From Glossina fuscipes (lineage: Eukaryota > Arthropoda > Insecta > Diptera > Glossinidae), in contig NW_023998415.1 in assembly GCF_014805625.2 (NCBI RefSeq), positions 9,152,307-9,216,306 of the forward strand: a DNA stretch of 64,000 nt. Direction: 5' to 3'. Of the stretch, positions 1 to 11,885 are shown in pieces. Made by a program: the position numbers and the translations under genes. Numbering within the stretch: position 1 is the stretch's first letter; each line of letters starts with the position of its first letter. The notes below the pieces were generated by a model. The model did no database searches, was not told the DNA's origin, and saw only the letters and a program-made list of their open reading frames with translations.

Positions 1-580
1 TGTAAAGAGCTTGTACCACTTACAAACATTTTCAAGAACCTCGTCTTTTTGCAAATGGCTTTGGGCCGATCAAAGCGCCATCAAATCAATTTCGGCAGAG
101 ATTTTTACGGATAGGTATATTCTTCCTAGATGGCCTATCGATCGCCATAAGTTCCATTGTTTTCGGCTCATCGGCAATAAAATAACTATGCAATGTTTGA
201 TGTTGATTTGAGATTAGTTAAAAATATTGATCGAAATATTTTAAAAATTTTCCTTATTACATTAAGTTTTTGGCGAAAAAATTCTTATTATTCTTGGAAA
301 TTTCAATGCTATGCAAAATTGGTTATCCCTCTATTGAGTTTTTATATAATTCAGTTCTTTAAGGTCAAGGAGAGAGTAAGAAGAAACTTAAAAATATAAA
401 TTTATATATTTTCGGTGTATAGTAATACATATTGGGGACTTTGGGAAGCCAGTGTGAATCGGTCATTACACCTTTCAGTTCACTTTTAGTTAACAATAAC
501 AGCAATAGTTTTGTATCACGCCTTCAAAGGGTTTTTGTGACCCTAAGACGCATGGAATGTAAAGCTTAAACGATCTGAAT
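1..580. other. AT-rich non-coding DNA, no gene seen
   Basis: No reading frame here has protein-like composition or a recognisable motif. The short open frames are rich in Phe, Ile, Lys and Tyr, as random AT-rich DNA would be. I infer intron of the large plus-strand gene whose exon appears near 61.8 kb. No repeat family was recognised. Confidence 0.5.
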
Positions 581-1800
581 GCGTTTTAGAAAATTTCATT
601 CATAATAAATAGAAAACCCGTGTAAAATTAAAACCGAATTTATTGGAATAATGAAAATTTATATAAAACCGTTTCTTTCAGTGTCTTAAATGGATGCGAT
701 TTCTATTTGTTTATTCTCATTTAAAAAAAAAAAAAAGAAAGAAAAGTGTTTTTGCAGTTTTGCAAAGTCACCGTGTAAAAAAAACCAGCATAAATATGCC
801 AAGATCTGATTGTTTGTGTAACAATTGGAATCCATTGAAAAATACTTACATTATAACAATTAAGCATTTGCCCCAAGTTTTAGATTGATTTTAGCTTCGA
901 AATCATTTTTGAAAGTGCATTAGCAATTTGCGTTTTCTTAAAAATAAGTATAAAAAAATGTAGGGAGATGGACAGTGTTACATCTTTCTGAATTAATTCA
1001 GGTCCAATACTTTGCAATATATCCGATGAGTAATTTTGTATAGAAGCAACTCTGTTTTTACACTGTCTTTTTTTACACGATCTTTAAATAACACTATTCA
1101 CGAACAAGAAGAACAAATATACTTTTTTACACGAATTTTGTGTTCTACCACGAATTCCAAAGAAGAAAACAGAACCGTACAGAAGCTTATGCACACAGCA
1201 ACAAAATACAATTAATGGGGGGAATATTGTGATCACATATCGGTCGGTTTTGCCCACACATTGTTAGTGACTTGGCCTACTTGAGAACTTTACTTTTTAT
1301 CTCGTCATACTTCAACCGGAATGCAGCATTTTAATATTTATTTTGTACTAGCGTGCTCAGTGCGTAGGATGCAATAAATAATTTCAAAAAAGCTCTAAAA
1401 GTTGATGTTCACTTGCCAATGGTCCAGCATATAATAAACGTGCACATTCGTTACCAATTGGCAACAAATAGTCGCTCAATTCATTTTTATCCCCAATTTC
1501 AACTTAAATTTTTCCATGTTGTACTTATAGATTGAATTTTTCGTCGTAGACTAATTTTAACTTGTTTTAGTTTTATTCACATGTAATATGGATTTCGTTA
1601 GTGCTTTTTTTTTTGCACGGTTTTTTAGGTTTCTTATTTTACAACACTTTTTAAAATTGTGGCAAATATTCCCAAATTTAACAGACGTCACATGGATTTT
1701 TTCACACGAATTTCTTTTTTGTACTGTTTTTGAAGAAATGCATCTATCGTGTGAAAAAAGCGTTGGGTGTATAGCGAACAGAATAACGAAATTGACATAA
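581..1800 (+). repeat. Unclassified dispersed repeat, copy 1 ('CGTGTAAAAA' family)
   Basis: The stretch carries repeated CGTGTAAAA / TTTTTACACGA words (near 610, 770, 1075, 1130, 1755). From about 1269 it can be matched by eye, in order, to 18025 onward: 'CTTGGCCTACTTG' with 'CTTGTCTACTTGG', 'CAGCATT', 'GTGCTCAGTGCGTAGGATG' with 'GTGCTTAGCTCGTAGGATG', 'GTTGATGTTCA' with 'CTTGATGTTTA', and 'CTTATAGATTGAATTTTTCGTCGTA' with its counterpart (both read in the same direction). It ends with 'TATCGTGTGAAAAAAGCG' against 'TATCGTGTAAAAAAAGAG'. No protein homology was seen. The ends are uncertain, and it could be a non-autonomous DNA element or an old duplication. Confidence 0.55.
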
Positions 1801-2724
1801 CTGCATCTTCCTGTGCTAATGGCCTTAGAAATATAAAAGAAGAAGAACAAAAAAAAAATTAATATTGATTATTTGCTTTGCAGCGAGCGTTGATATTGTT
1901 TATGTATTAATAAAAAAATTAGCAAAGCGCTAGTTTCGTATAATTTTTTTTTTGGTTTTCTATGTACCCAAGCGAAAGGATTTAAATCTTTCAAGGCTGC
2001 TCTGTGATTCATGGCGTTCTTATGTTAAACGTGAGAATCACTTTCAGAAATTCTATATATGTATGTATGTATATGTGTATGTTTCTTTGCTTTATTTATT
2101 TTAATGAAAACAATTTTCTTAATTACCCTACACGCTGACTGTTGAGTAATTTGTTGTTTTTCTTTTACTCGAAACTTCCGGTTTATGTTAGTTGTTTGCG
2201 ATTTGTATTTAGTTGGAAAAAAGTTTTCCATCTTTTTTTTTTTTTTTTTTTTTTGTGTATACTGGAAAAGAAAATTCACGCGCGCTACGTTATTTCGAAA
2301 CTAGCACAAAAATTTTAAAGCGTAAAAACAAAAGAAAAACATCGAGAATGGCATCAAACAAATACATCATCATCGTCATCATCAACATCATCATCATCGA
2401 AGCAACAAGAGCAATAACAATAGGCCAAACAACCACTAATTTAGTTTTCATTCACAATCATTCATTGACGCGTTTTTTCACGTTCACTCTTGTATTTTAC
2501 TTTGATTATTTTGAAATGCAAAGCATGCCACCATCATTATCATTCGGTCTTTCAGGTTGAATGTGGTTGGTTGATTGTGTTGTATGTTTTTTAAATTGCA
2601 GTCGTTAGATCGCTTTGGTGGGTAGATAAGAGGGGTGGTATCGGGTGTTTTTAAAAAAAAAGAAAAAAAAGACCATTCAAGTACTTTTGCATTTCAATTT
2701 TAGTTTTCTTTAATATCGTATATG

Positions 2725-2764
2725 TATCTATCTATCTATCTATCTATCTATCTAACTAACTAAA
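2725..2764. repeat. ATCT tetranucleotide microsatellite
   Basis: About eight nearly perfect ATCT units are followed by two or three TAAC units. It has no coding context and lies in the putative intron. Confidence 0.9.
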
Positions 2765-3195
2765 CTGTCCGGGGGCGTATGTTTTATTATAATAGTGGGG
2801 GTATGACCTGCCATCACTATTTTGCATGTATTAATGCATTTAATAATATGCATTTATATGTTCACTATATATGTATATATGTAAAGAGATGTACGTAGTA
2901 TGCAGAGTTCAAACGTAAAATGAAAATTTACTCAAATTAAAATATAAAACATTTGCTTTACTCCAGTTTATTTATAAAAATTGTTGCCTGTTGAATGCGG
3001 ATAAACAAAGATGTGATTAATTTTTATTAATAGTTACACAACGAGCCTAATTGAATGTTTTTAACACTTTGAGAAAGTTTAAATGAAAGTTAACTTGTCA
3101 GTGTACATACAAAGATAGGATATAATATTGCATGATAAACCCAATTTAAGCTTATAATCCCGTTGCACTATGAGCGGCTTATCTTAAAATACTAC

Positions 3196-3221
3196 TATAT
3201 ATATATATATATATATATATA
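3196..3221. repeat. TA dinucleotide microsatellite
   Basis: Thirteen uninterrupted TA units. This is one of many long TA tracts in the window. Confidence 0.9.
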
Positions 3222-5756
3222 AACTTAAAAACTTTTCCGAAAGTTCCAACCAAGATTTTGTTATTATTTATTCGATTAACGAAGCGATGTTGGTTCGAGA
3301 TCGTGTGTGATATACAAAAGAAAAAAAAAAAATTTTTTTTTAAAAACTTCAAGTAGTACTTCTCTGTGAGGGTGAAGTAAATTTATTCTCCTTTACTGGG
3401 ACCACCATTACGCTACAAAAAGTAAGGTAGAAACTGAACGCTTGCTTTTTAAAGGCAACTCTTACGTTACAGTTTGGCCTGACAGAAGGAATTCATCCGC
3501 GATAATCGACGCAAAGTCTTAGCATCATCTTGCTTTTGCACGATATTCGCTCGATTAGTCGCTTTTTTTCGGATCGTTTGCGTGGATTCAAATCTCATCT
3601 CCCATAATAATTCGCTTCATGACGTCCTGGTAGATAAAAATTATTTTTTTACAGGCATTGCGAAAAGCTTTTTGCTAATACTAATCAAGTTTGTGAGGTG
3701 AAACTTGACATAGATGTCTGTCACGGTCACTAACAATTTAGGAAAGAAACATTTCTAATATTCACTAATGAATTCCTTAGACTGACTCATGAATTCATTT
3801 AGAAAGTATAGAACTCAAACGATGCGTCTCGCAATATAGGCTTGGAAAGTGTCTTGGCAACTCCCGTTCTTCCCACAATATGTCGATTGTTTTGGTGATT
3901 TCAGATGAGATTAAGTGGAGGCCCACAAGAAATATTGAGCACACTATAGAAGATCAGGAAGATCCTGAAGATTATTTTTAATAATCGAGACTTGAGATCG
4001 CGAGAGAAGGCTGACATCTCACACATAGAAACAGCGCAAGGCATTCACGATTTCATATAAAAATTTGGGCATGGTACCAATTGGTACCGCGATTATTTGC
4101 ATCGGAATAAAGCACAGCGTCATATGACCAAGACCCTGCACACGGTATCTTTTAAGTCCTGTGCATAGCCAGTATAAATAAAAAAAACACTTTAAGCAAA
4201 TGATGAGACCATTGAAGCATATCTTGACACATCGTTATTACTAAAACGCCTTTAAAATGTTAGAGAAACATTGGTCGGATTGTATCATTCTCGTAGTAGA
4301 CTATATTGATAAATAAAATCAAATTTTGTGAAAAAAAGGTTTTTTATACTCTCAAGGCCATAAATTATTGATAGACTTTCTTCATTGCGTAGGCTGTTTT
4401 AGTGACAATGCAATCAAACTAACAAGAGAGATAAGTTTTTTCTATCCTTTAAGGCATGTCAAAAATTTTCGACATTTACATGGACTTGATATGCTATCGA
4501 CAACTGTACGCAAACATTGAATGACAATTCGTAATAACAACTTAGTTTTTTGATTATAATAAAACGTTTCGTTTTCCTTGTATGCGCATATTCTCTGCAA
4601 GCCTTTAATTCTTCGTATCATTTAGCCGTTCTTGTGTTTTCACTTTCCGGTAGATTATAAGGATGCCAACTTTCGATGTTTAACAAAGATAAGTCCGTAA
4701 AAAACACTGGGCCAACTTGGTGGATAATCCTCACTTGGATGATTGCTACGATAGGATAGTGCGTGAAGCTGCGACTACAACTTTTGAAAATTGAGAGAAA
4801 TAGCGGTTAGCGTTAGGCAACGCTGTGAACAGAATATCGTCCTCTCTAATAAACATCAATTCTGTTCGGAAATCAAGTCTCCTATGCAGTGTATATGTAG
4901 TTGTTCATTGAGGACACCACTCCCCCTCTCGAACTTTGTATTTATTTATTCAGATTTTTTTAGCAGCCATCTGCTATTTTGCACCGTGTGGTGTCGGAAT
5001 CCGGCGGCTTGTCATTCTTCCGATTTATTGCATCCAAATAGAGCAGAGATTGGTTGCGGACCCAAAACGATATGTAATCAATAAACCTGGACTATAATCA
5101 ACCTGGGCTATTAACGTGTAACGGAAATTTCCTCTTTGCTCCTTAGTGTACACTCTGCCCTGGTTGAGTAGAGGAATCTTATGCAATCTAATTGAAGATG
5201 GAAAATTGTTTTTCTAATCAGCAATTGTCAGAAGACAAAAGTTAGACTTACTAACTCCCATAAACAATTGCAAGACCAATCTCGAACATAATTTGTAAAC
5301 TTGAACAAACATTTTATGCAAACTTGGCCGTAACTGTCCGCGAACCTAATATACAACTAATGAGAGATTCAACGATTGCTAAACGTTGAAATGTTGAATT
5401 GCTAAGATCCGACTTTAAGGACCATCTACCGACTGCTACATTAATATACACACTATACTTGATTTAAGTGATCCTGACAATTACAAATGCAATAGAGCCG
5501 CGAAAGAATATGTTCATCCGAAGTTTAATATAAATACAGAGTCTTGTAAAAAATAGTGCGCGAGTAAGGATGATCTTAATTCCACTTTCAAAATTTTTCA
5601 ATATGCACATGTTTTGATTTAAATTATTAAAAGGGCTGGCGTTTTCTCTTCAACTGAATTGAATGAAAATTGAAAAACGCAAAACTAAATTGTTTTGAAA
5701 GTTTCTTAATAAATCTAAAGGACAACAAGTCGCATGAAACTAGATTAGAAGTATTA

Positions 5757-5936
5757 TTAATATTATTATTATTATTAATAATTTCGCCAGAGAAATAAAT
5801 TCTAAGATTAAACTCTTAAAAAGCACTAGCATCTAAGGGTATCGGCTTTTATTAAAAAGTTTACCGCACTTGAGATTCGAACCCACGACCATTGACTTGC
5901 TAGTCGAGATTTCTCGCCTTCGGCTGCTCAGGCGGA
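5757..5936 (-). mobile_element. tRNA-derived SINE, copy 1
   Basis: Read on the minus strand, the head has a tRNA-like A-box region (5924-5936, GCCTGAGCAGCCGA) and a perfect B box GGTTCGAATCTC at 5872-5883, the internal promoter elements of RNA polymerase III. The body then runs through 'TAGTGCTTTTTAAGAGTTTAA' and 'AGAATTTATTTCTCT', and ends in a TAA/TTA microsatellite tail (5757-5782). The plus-strand copy at 51554-51682 shares both head and body, so this is a real family and not a lone tRNA pseudogene. It does not fold into a functional tRNA that I can see. Confidence 0.7.
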
Positions 5937-6240
5937 TCTAGATAAAGTAAATATGTTTGTTGTTTTATGTTACAAGGATATCGATGGAAGATTATACAGT
6001 GATTGGTAATGGGTCAGTTTAGATTTGTTTCTTATGTCAGTGGAGCTATGTCACATACACGTATATCGATATGAGTTGAAAGAAAAATAAAAATAAAACA
6101 AAAGTTTTTCTTAACCTAATCTCAAGTGTTGGAAATGGAGTGAAGCGATCTTCTCGTGTGAAAGTAAAAAGCGCCTCGGTTTTGCTTCGCGTTATTTCTT
6201 TGCCTTCGTTTTGCATAAAATCTCTGTGAGATTCTTTAGT
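5937..6240. other. Non-coding spacer
   Basis: Nothing recognisable is present apart from AT-rich sequence between the SINE and the CT microsatellite. Confidence 0.4.
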
Positions 6241-6244
6241 CCCC

Positions 6245-6306
6245 CTCTCTCTCTCTCTCTCTCTGTCTCTCTCTTTCTCTCTCTATTTCTTTCTCTCTCT
6301 CTCTCT
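6245..6306. repeat. CT/TC microsatellite
   Basis: A long, slightly interrupted CT tract. The minus-strand open frame across it codes only for Arg-Glu repeats and is an artefact. Confidence 0.92.
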
Positions 6307-6670
6307 TGATTAGTGCTCGTCAAAATAGTTTTTATTAGTTTGTGGATGCATTTCCTTGTTAAATGCATTTTTGAAAGCTGTGATTTGTTCGCTGTGATAT
6401 AATTTCTGTACGAAATCTCGTGCAACATAAAAATTGGACGCCTGCAGCTATAGTGCAATTTGAAGCATCATACAATTGAAATTGTTATTATATCTTTCAC
6501 ATCAAAGCCAAGTTGAACAACAAGTAAATTTAAATACAAAATGAGATAGAAAGAGAAAGAAAAGAAAAAAAAACATTCAACACAGACACATACAAATACA
6601 GATATCATGATGGAAATTCAAAGTAAAACATCAAGATTGAAATTGAAAGAAGGTGTCTGAAAATGCATGC

Positions 6671-6774
6671 ACACATACACACACACACACACGCAAAATT
6701 ATGTATTATATGTATATATATATATATATGTATATATATGTATATATATAAATGTATATATATATATATATATA
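6671..6774. repeat. CA tract followed by TA tracts
   Basis: An ACAC tract at about 6671-6692 is followed by interrupted TATATG/TATA runs to 6774. It is a simple-sequence cluster in non-coding DNA. Confidence 0.9.
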
Positions 6775-7190
6775 AAGAGAGTGAGAAAGATAGACGAAGA
6801 GAAAAGGTAACATAACTGAAACCACGACATCTAAGTAGAAAAAAAAACGAAAAAAAAAAAAATAGTGATTACAATGAAAAATGTTTATTTTGTTGAAATG
6901 CGGGAAAAGACTGCAAGAAAGAAGAGAAACAAAAAAGATTACAAATGTGGACACAATGTGTTCATGCAACAACAGCAACAACAACGATGACAACAACAGG
7001 AGGAAATAGGGGTTTTTACACATGTTAACATAAAACATTTTTCTTTTTTGCTTTGGAAGTAGTAGGAAGAGAAGACTGCATACACAACAATTTTAACAAC
7101 GGCAACGACAACAACAACAAGTGCAGATAACATATGTAAATGTTTTTATACTTCTTATACTTTTCATGCTGTTGTTGTTTTTCGTATTTT

Positions 7191-7196
7191 TTATTA

Positions 7197-7233
<37 letters not shown>

Positions 7234-7240
7234 TATTGTT
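7191..7240. repeat. ATT trinucleotide microsatellite
   Basis: An almost perfect run of ATT units. On the minus strand it gives an Asn-repeat frame that has no start or splice support, so it is not called as coding. Confidence 0.9.
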
Positions 7241-8148
7241 ATTTACATATAGACTTGAGTTAACTGACATTTTTTGACAGACCACACCCCATAGTCTGCC
7301 TTGAAAGACTAATAAGAAATCAGAAGGAGAAAGGATTCAAGTTTACCTGGTTGTTGTGTCCGATAGACGACCGCATATATATGTATATATATATATATGT
7401 ATATATGTACGTACATATGTATATGCTTTAGTGCATCGTATTTTTCTTTTTTATTATCATTTTCGTTAACTTGACAACTAACTTACGAGGTTCCGACAAT
7501 TGTTGAGGTCTGATGGTCACTGCAGTCAGTCATGTATGTACATATGTAATAAGCATATAATGGGTGAATCTTTATGACATTGCGTGATAAGGCTTTGTCT
7601 TATATACATATATCAATATACAAATCATGGTTGTTTTTGTTTTTGCAATAAACACAACATGTTATCATATAAAAAATAAATAAATAATTAAAAAAAAATA
7701 ATAATAATAAAAGACAAGAAACAAACGCACACATCTTTCAATAAGTCTCTATAGAGTATTTGTCGGAACTCTTTTGACTTTTTCTACTATTTTTTTTTTT
7801 TTTTTTTCGTAATTTCATTATTTCGTTTCTTTAGGTAAAAGTGAATGTTTCGCTCTTATACGGACTTTAGTGCGCTTTTCAACTTCTTTTCTTCTTCCTT
7901 TACTGCTGCTCAATGCTTCTCTCATTTGACTTGTCATTAATTTACAGTTGTTGCAGTTGGCTTCTGTTGAACTGCAGACTGCGTGGCTTATGCTGGACTA
8001 ACATAAATGCTGTGAAACAGCCTGCATCAGATTGGTGAAAAAAAAAAAAAAGCAAGAAGTGAAAGACTAACATTGACGCAAAACAGAGACGTGGACATTT
8101 AAACAAATTGTTAGCCACTTAGGGTCAACGGTGACAGACATATGTACG

Positions 8149-8179
<31 letters not shown>

Positions 8180-8790
8180 CATATATAAAGTGTGTGTGCG
8201 TATATATATATAATACATATATAATGTATATATGCATGTTATAGAATGTATCTAACATATATATATGTAGAGAAATGTAGAGTTGTTGGTTAATATGCAG
8301 ACATACATGAATATGATAATCAGTTTATAAATAAAGAAAACATTTTTTCTCTTTATTATTATTATATAAATGTTAACATAAGTGAAAAGTTGCTTAATAA
8401 TATCTGATCTCTTGTACATCTAAGCAAGTTTTTTTTTTTTTTTTTTTGCTATAAGTGGCTGAAACTATAGAGACTGTAAAGTACAAATAAAAAATATTGC
8501 TATAAATTTTTGCTGCTTTTATCAGTTTTAATATCAATAAAGCTTTTCTACTTAGTTTTAAGAACGGCAGGTATTTTTACACCTTCCAAAAAAGTCAAAA
8601 GATTTTTTTTTCGATCTCTCTCTCACTCCAGAAATTAATATGGAATGCTTTAATCCAATGGTCACGTCTAAACACAAATGATTGGGAATATATTATCAAT
8701 TCACTCTCTTCTAACTCCATTTTCGTGAATACTCTATAAAAAAAAAAAAAAAACTAATGCATCACTCACTATAGCTGTGAATAAACAGTA
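7241..8790. other. Non-coding DNA with TA and poly(T) tracts
   Basis: No gene is seen. TA-type tracts occur at 7375-7420, 8148-8176 and 8200-8275, and T or A runs at about 7792-7807, 8039-8052 and 8430-8448. A pyrimidine tract ends at TTTAG|GTAAAA (7834/7835), which resembles a splice acceptor but has a poor following donor. Confidence 0.5.
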
Positions 8791-8793
8791 CGC

Positions 8794-8882
8794 TCTACCG
8801 AAATTGAGATTTGAATCCGCGAATTTTGTCACGATAATTGCGATACTTACCTACTCAGCTAGTGATGCGGATTTGCCTATGA
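8794..8882 (-). mobile_element. tRNA-derived SINE-like head
   Basis: Read on the minus strand, an A-box-like TAGCTGAGTAGG and a B-box-like GGATTCAAATCTC are spaced as in a tRNA-derived head. They are followed by TTTCGGTAGAG, similar to TGAGGTAGAG after the B box of the copy at 51554. The 3' body does not match that copy, so it may be another subfamily or a truncated one. Confidence 0.45.
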
Positions 8883-10766
8883 CCAGCCGCTCCTTTATTT
8901 TAAAGTAAAAAAAAAATCCTGCGTACTTCTCTGCCCAAAAACACTTTCAAAGATGCTGTAAGAAATTCCGATGGAAAGAGTGAGAAATGTTGAAATATCC
9001 CCCAAGCAATTTTCAAGGAAAAATTCATTTAAAGTTTTAAATATCTGGATACAGGCAACAATTATGTTTAAAAGATCAAATTTCTTGACTCCTTCACATT
9101 TTTCTACACCTTCAAATCTGTCTTTTTATTGATTTTGACTGATTTTGAATTGACAATGGTCTTCTACCCGTTTAATCTGAAGCCACTAACCATCTTTATA
9201 TCTCCCGGTAAACTTTCGCAGTTTGATTTGTAACAGCAACAGATGGCTAGACATCGTCGTTTAAACAAACTTCTCCTTATAAATGCGAATAATTATTGTT
9301 ATTCTGTATTAAAGTACGAAGATATTATCAGATAATACTACGGTTTAAATTTTGACAACCAGTAATAAACAGTGTTCTTGATTTCTGATGCGTTGACCAC
9401 TTCAAAGCTTCTTGGAGATTATTTGAAAACGATTCTTTTATACATTATTTAATGCACATATATTTATGAAGAGTGCCCCGACATTTACGCAAGGCTTGAA
9501 TTAAATAGAAAACAGAGTTTTGTTTTTGCTACATTGGATAGAGTAATGTATGGAATAGCAAGCACATCGTGCAAATTGCCCTCGATGTCTTTGCTGGCAC
9601 CTACGTACTTTTTTATCGAAATTCTCGATAATCAATTTTGCATAAATGCCTCTGGATTTCGTTGACTTAATTACTAGGGTATCACAGCTGCAATGCCCGA
9701 AGAGCATAGAGAGCCCTTTTTAACGTTTGTATAGAGTCCGACATCGAGATAAGATTTTAAACGTCGTTCAATTCAAATTTTTACCTTTGACCGTTAATAT
9801 GGATTGAACAAAACATAAATTGACCTTGACATTGACTAAGTTTTATATGCCGAACGCTCCTCGTGTAGCAGGGCTGGTGAATCGATAGAATAATAGAATA
9901 TCAGCTCGACTAAAAAGCTGATGCCTCAGCAAGCAAGCAAGCAATGGTAAAGCCGTTAAGAAATGCTAACTTCGTAAAATCCTCACTTCCGCTTGGAAGG
10001 GGCAAAATATTGCTTTCAAATTTTTACAATTCCTTGCACTTCTTATGCACAATGTATGAATTAAATCGTTCAGATATTTCTTTCAAGTCATTATTACTTA
10101 ATCGTTTTCGAATCTCACATTAATTAAGATTCTCTGATCGATTGCCAATATATTTATGTTATGTAGTTTGTGCAGTATAGGAGAGCCTAAAAGAGTTACA
10201 AACGTTGCAATTAAATTAATATAACTGTAGCAGTTGAATATTGTAAATTAAAAGTATATATATATTTTATGATTTACTAATTGCATTACTTATACGCCAT
10301 AGTATCTGTTAAATTCAGTTTATGAGAGCAACAATATTTTAACTGTGATTAATGAGCAGCAACCAAGCACAATGCACAATGCATTCAAGGCTAGTGTGAC
10401 TTTCTTATTTACTGCTTTTTAGATGGCTTTTGCCTCTTGTTCAATAAGATTAATAGAAATTAAGTGTTAATCTGCTAACAAAGAACTTATTAACCAAAGA
10501 AGACCCTTAATAAATCTTAACCGTATATATGCATGTGTACATAAAAAATATTAATAACCTTGTATTTGTGAGTTCAGTTAAGGTTAAATTATTTACACAG
10601 CTTTATTTATTGTTATTATGTTTTTTGTTTTGTTTTGTTTTCTTCTTTTTTTTTTTTTCTTATATTTATATCTTTTTTTTTATTTTTATTATATTTTCCT
10701 TCTGTATGTTTAACCGCAATAATTTCACTTAAAGAAACCATAAAAGTTTTGGGTTTACAACCACAA

Positions 10767-10820
10767 ATACACACAGGCACACAGAGGCATACACATACAA
10801 ATACACATATACACATACAA

Positions 10821-10854
<34 letters not shown>

Positions 10855-10860
10855 GCACAC
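10767..10860. repeat. CA-rich then TA microsatellite
   Basis: ACACA/CATACA-type units pass into an uninterrupted TA tract (about 10829-10853). The overlapping open frames on both strands are low-complexity artefacts. Confidence 0.9.
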
Positions 10861-11039
10861 GTTTAAACAGCGAGTGCATAAGCGTACCAATGATCGTAGT
10901 CATCGACAATAACGAAAATACCAACAACAATGCCTACGTCATGAGATAATCCCTGATGGTTTTTTCTTTATTATTTTTAGTTTTTTAAGTTCCATGTTGT
11001 ATTTAATTGGTATTGAACTGTGTTTTAATATGAAAGCAA

Positions 11040-11094
11040 AAATTTGAAGAAGAAAGAGAAAAAAAAAAAATTCGAAAAAAAAAATGGCAAAAAA

Positions 11095-11128
<34 letters not shown>

Positions 11129-11592
11129 TTACACAAAAATAAAAAAGAAAAAAAAAACCGCAATGGCAAGAAAGGTAGAAAAGAAGGCATGAAACCATAA
11201 ATTTGTTTAAAATTTCAAAAAATATGTTGAAAAAAAAAAAAAATAATAATAATAAAAATAAAATAAAATGAAATAAAAAAACAATCAGACTTCTTTTCGA
11301 GCTTTTTATTTGCTTAGCACTGAAACAGCAAAAAACACAACAGGCAAAGTGAAGAGCTTGAAAACTATACCTGGCTGGCGTTTTGGTTTTTCGGTACGAC
11401 ATCTCATTGCGAGATGTTGATAGTAAGTAAGTAAGTAAGTGCCGGTGGTATATAGAAACAGTTTGCGATGCTGACGACGACGATGAGGATAATGACGACG
11501 ATGATGATGATACGATTGTTACCAATATATCTTTTATGGCTGCTTAAAAAATGTGATACAACCTCATTGTTGTTTGTGGTGATTTTTTCACT

Positions 11593-11623
<31 letters not shown>

Positions 11624-11745
11624 CCTTTATTTATTTATTTATATATTTTGCTTTTTTTTATGCTCCGCAATCTGCTTTGTATCCAGAGATTTTAATTTCA
11701 TGGTTTGTCAATCAATTCACAAAAAAAAAAAAAAAAAAAAAAAAA
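11040..11745. repeat. Homopolymer and short-tandem cluster
   Basis: The cluster contains A-runs at 11102-11128 and 11721-11745, a T-run at 11595-11623, GTAA tetranucleotides (about 11422-11440) and GAC/GAT trinucleotides (about 11473-11512). It is low complexity with no coding evidence. Confidence 0.85.
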
Positions 11746-11848
11746 TAAGCTAAAGGTGAAACTCGATTAAAACGTACACAACAGCAACTGCAATAATAAT
11801 AATATAACACACAAATCTGTAATTTAATAAAAGAGAAAAAAGCAAAGC

Positions 11849-11885
<37 letters not shown>

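Larger units (their letters stand above)
1801..5778. other. Intronic / intergenic DNA with simple repeats, no gene
   Basis: No gene is supported. Visible elements are a T-run (2233-2254), an ATC-rich tract (2364-2399), an ATCT tetranucleotide tract (2725-2757) running into TAAC units, and a TA tract (3196-3221). Around 3575-3600 there is a B-box-like GGATTCAAATCTC that may be a badly decayed SINE. The 95-codon frame around 4791-5084 has no recognisable domain. Confidence 0.5.

Noticed and set aside
551..565. TGGAATGTAAAG resembles the 5' part of miR-1.
   Set aside because: The remaining bases do not match the mature microRNA and no hairpin partner is visible nearby; chance similarity.
3515..3605. 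Possible further SINE head with GGATTCAAATCTC.
   Set aside because: Only the B-box-like word is clear; A box and body do not match the better copies.
3840..4170. Possible N-terminal part of a Tc1 transposase.
   Set aside because: Some Arg/Asp-rich words fit loosely, but no hallmark motif can be read and there are many stops.
6192..6458. Minus-strand frame rich in Arg-Glu.
   Set aside because: It is a translation of the CT microsatellite with no homology or context.
7815..7840. Pyrimidine tract plus TTTAG joined to GTAAAA, like a ratchet point.
   Set aside because: The donor half lacks GTAAGT/GTRAGT and would be weak; AT-rich sequence gives such joints by chance.
10616..10949. Overlapping frames of about 104 codons on both strands.
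   Set aside because: They are translations of CA/TA microsatellites and T-runs.
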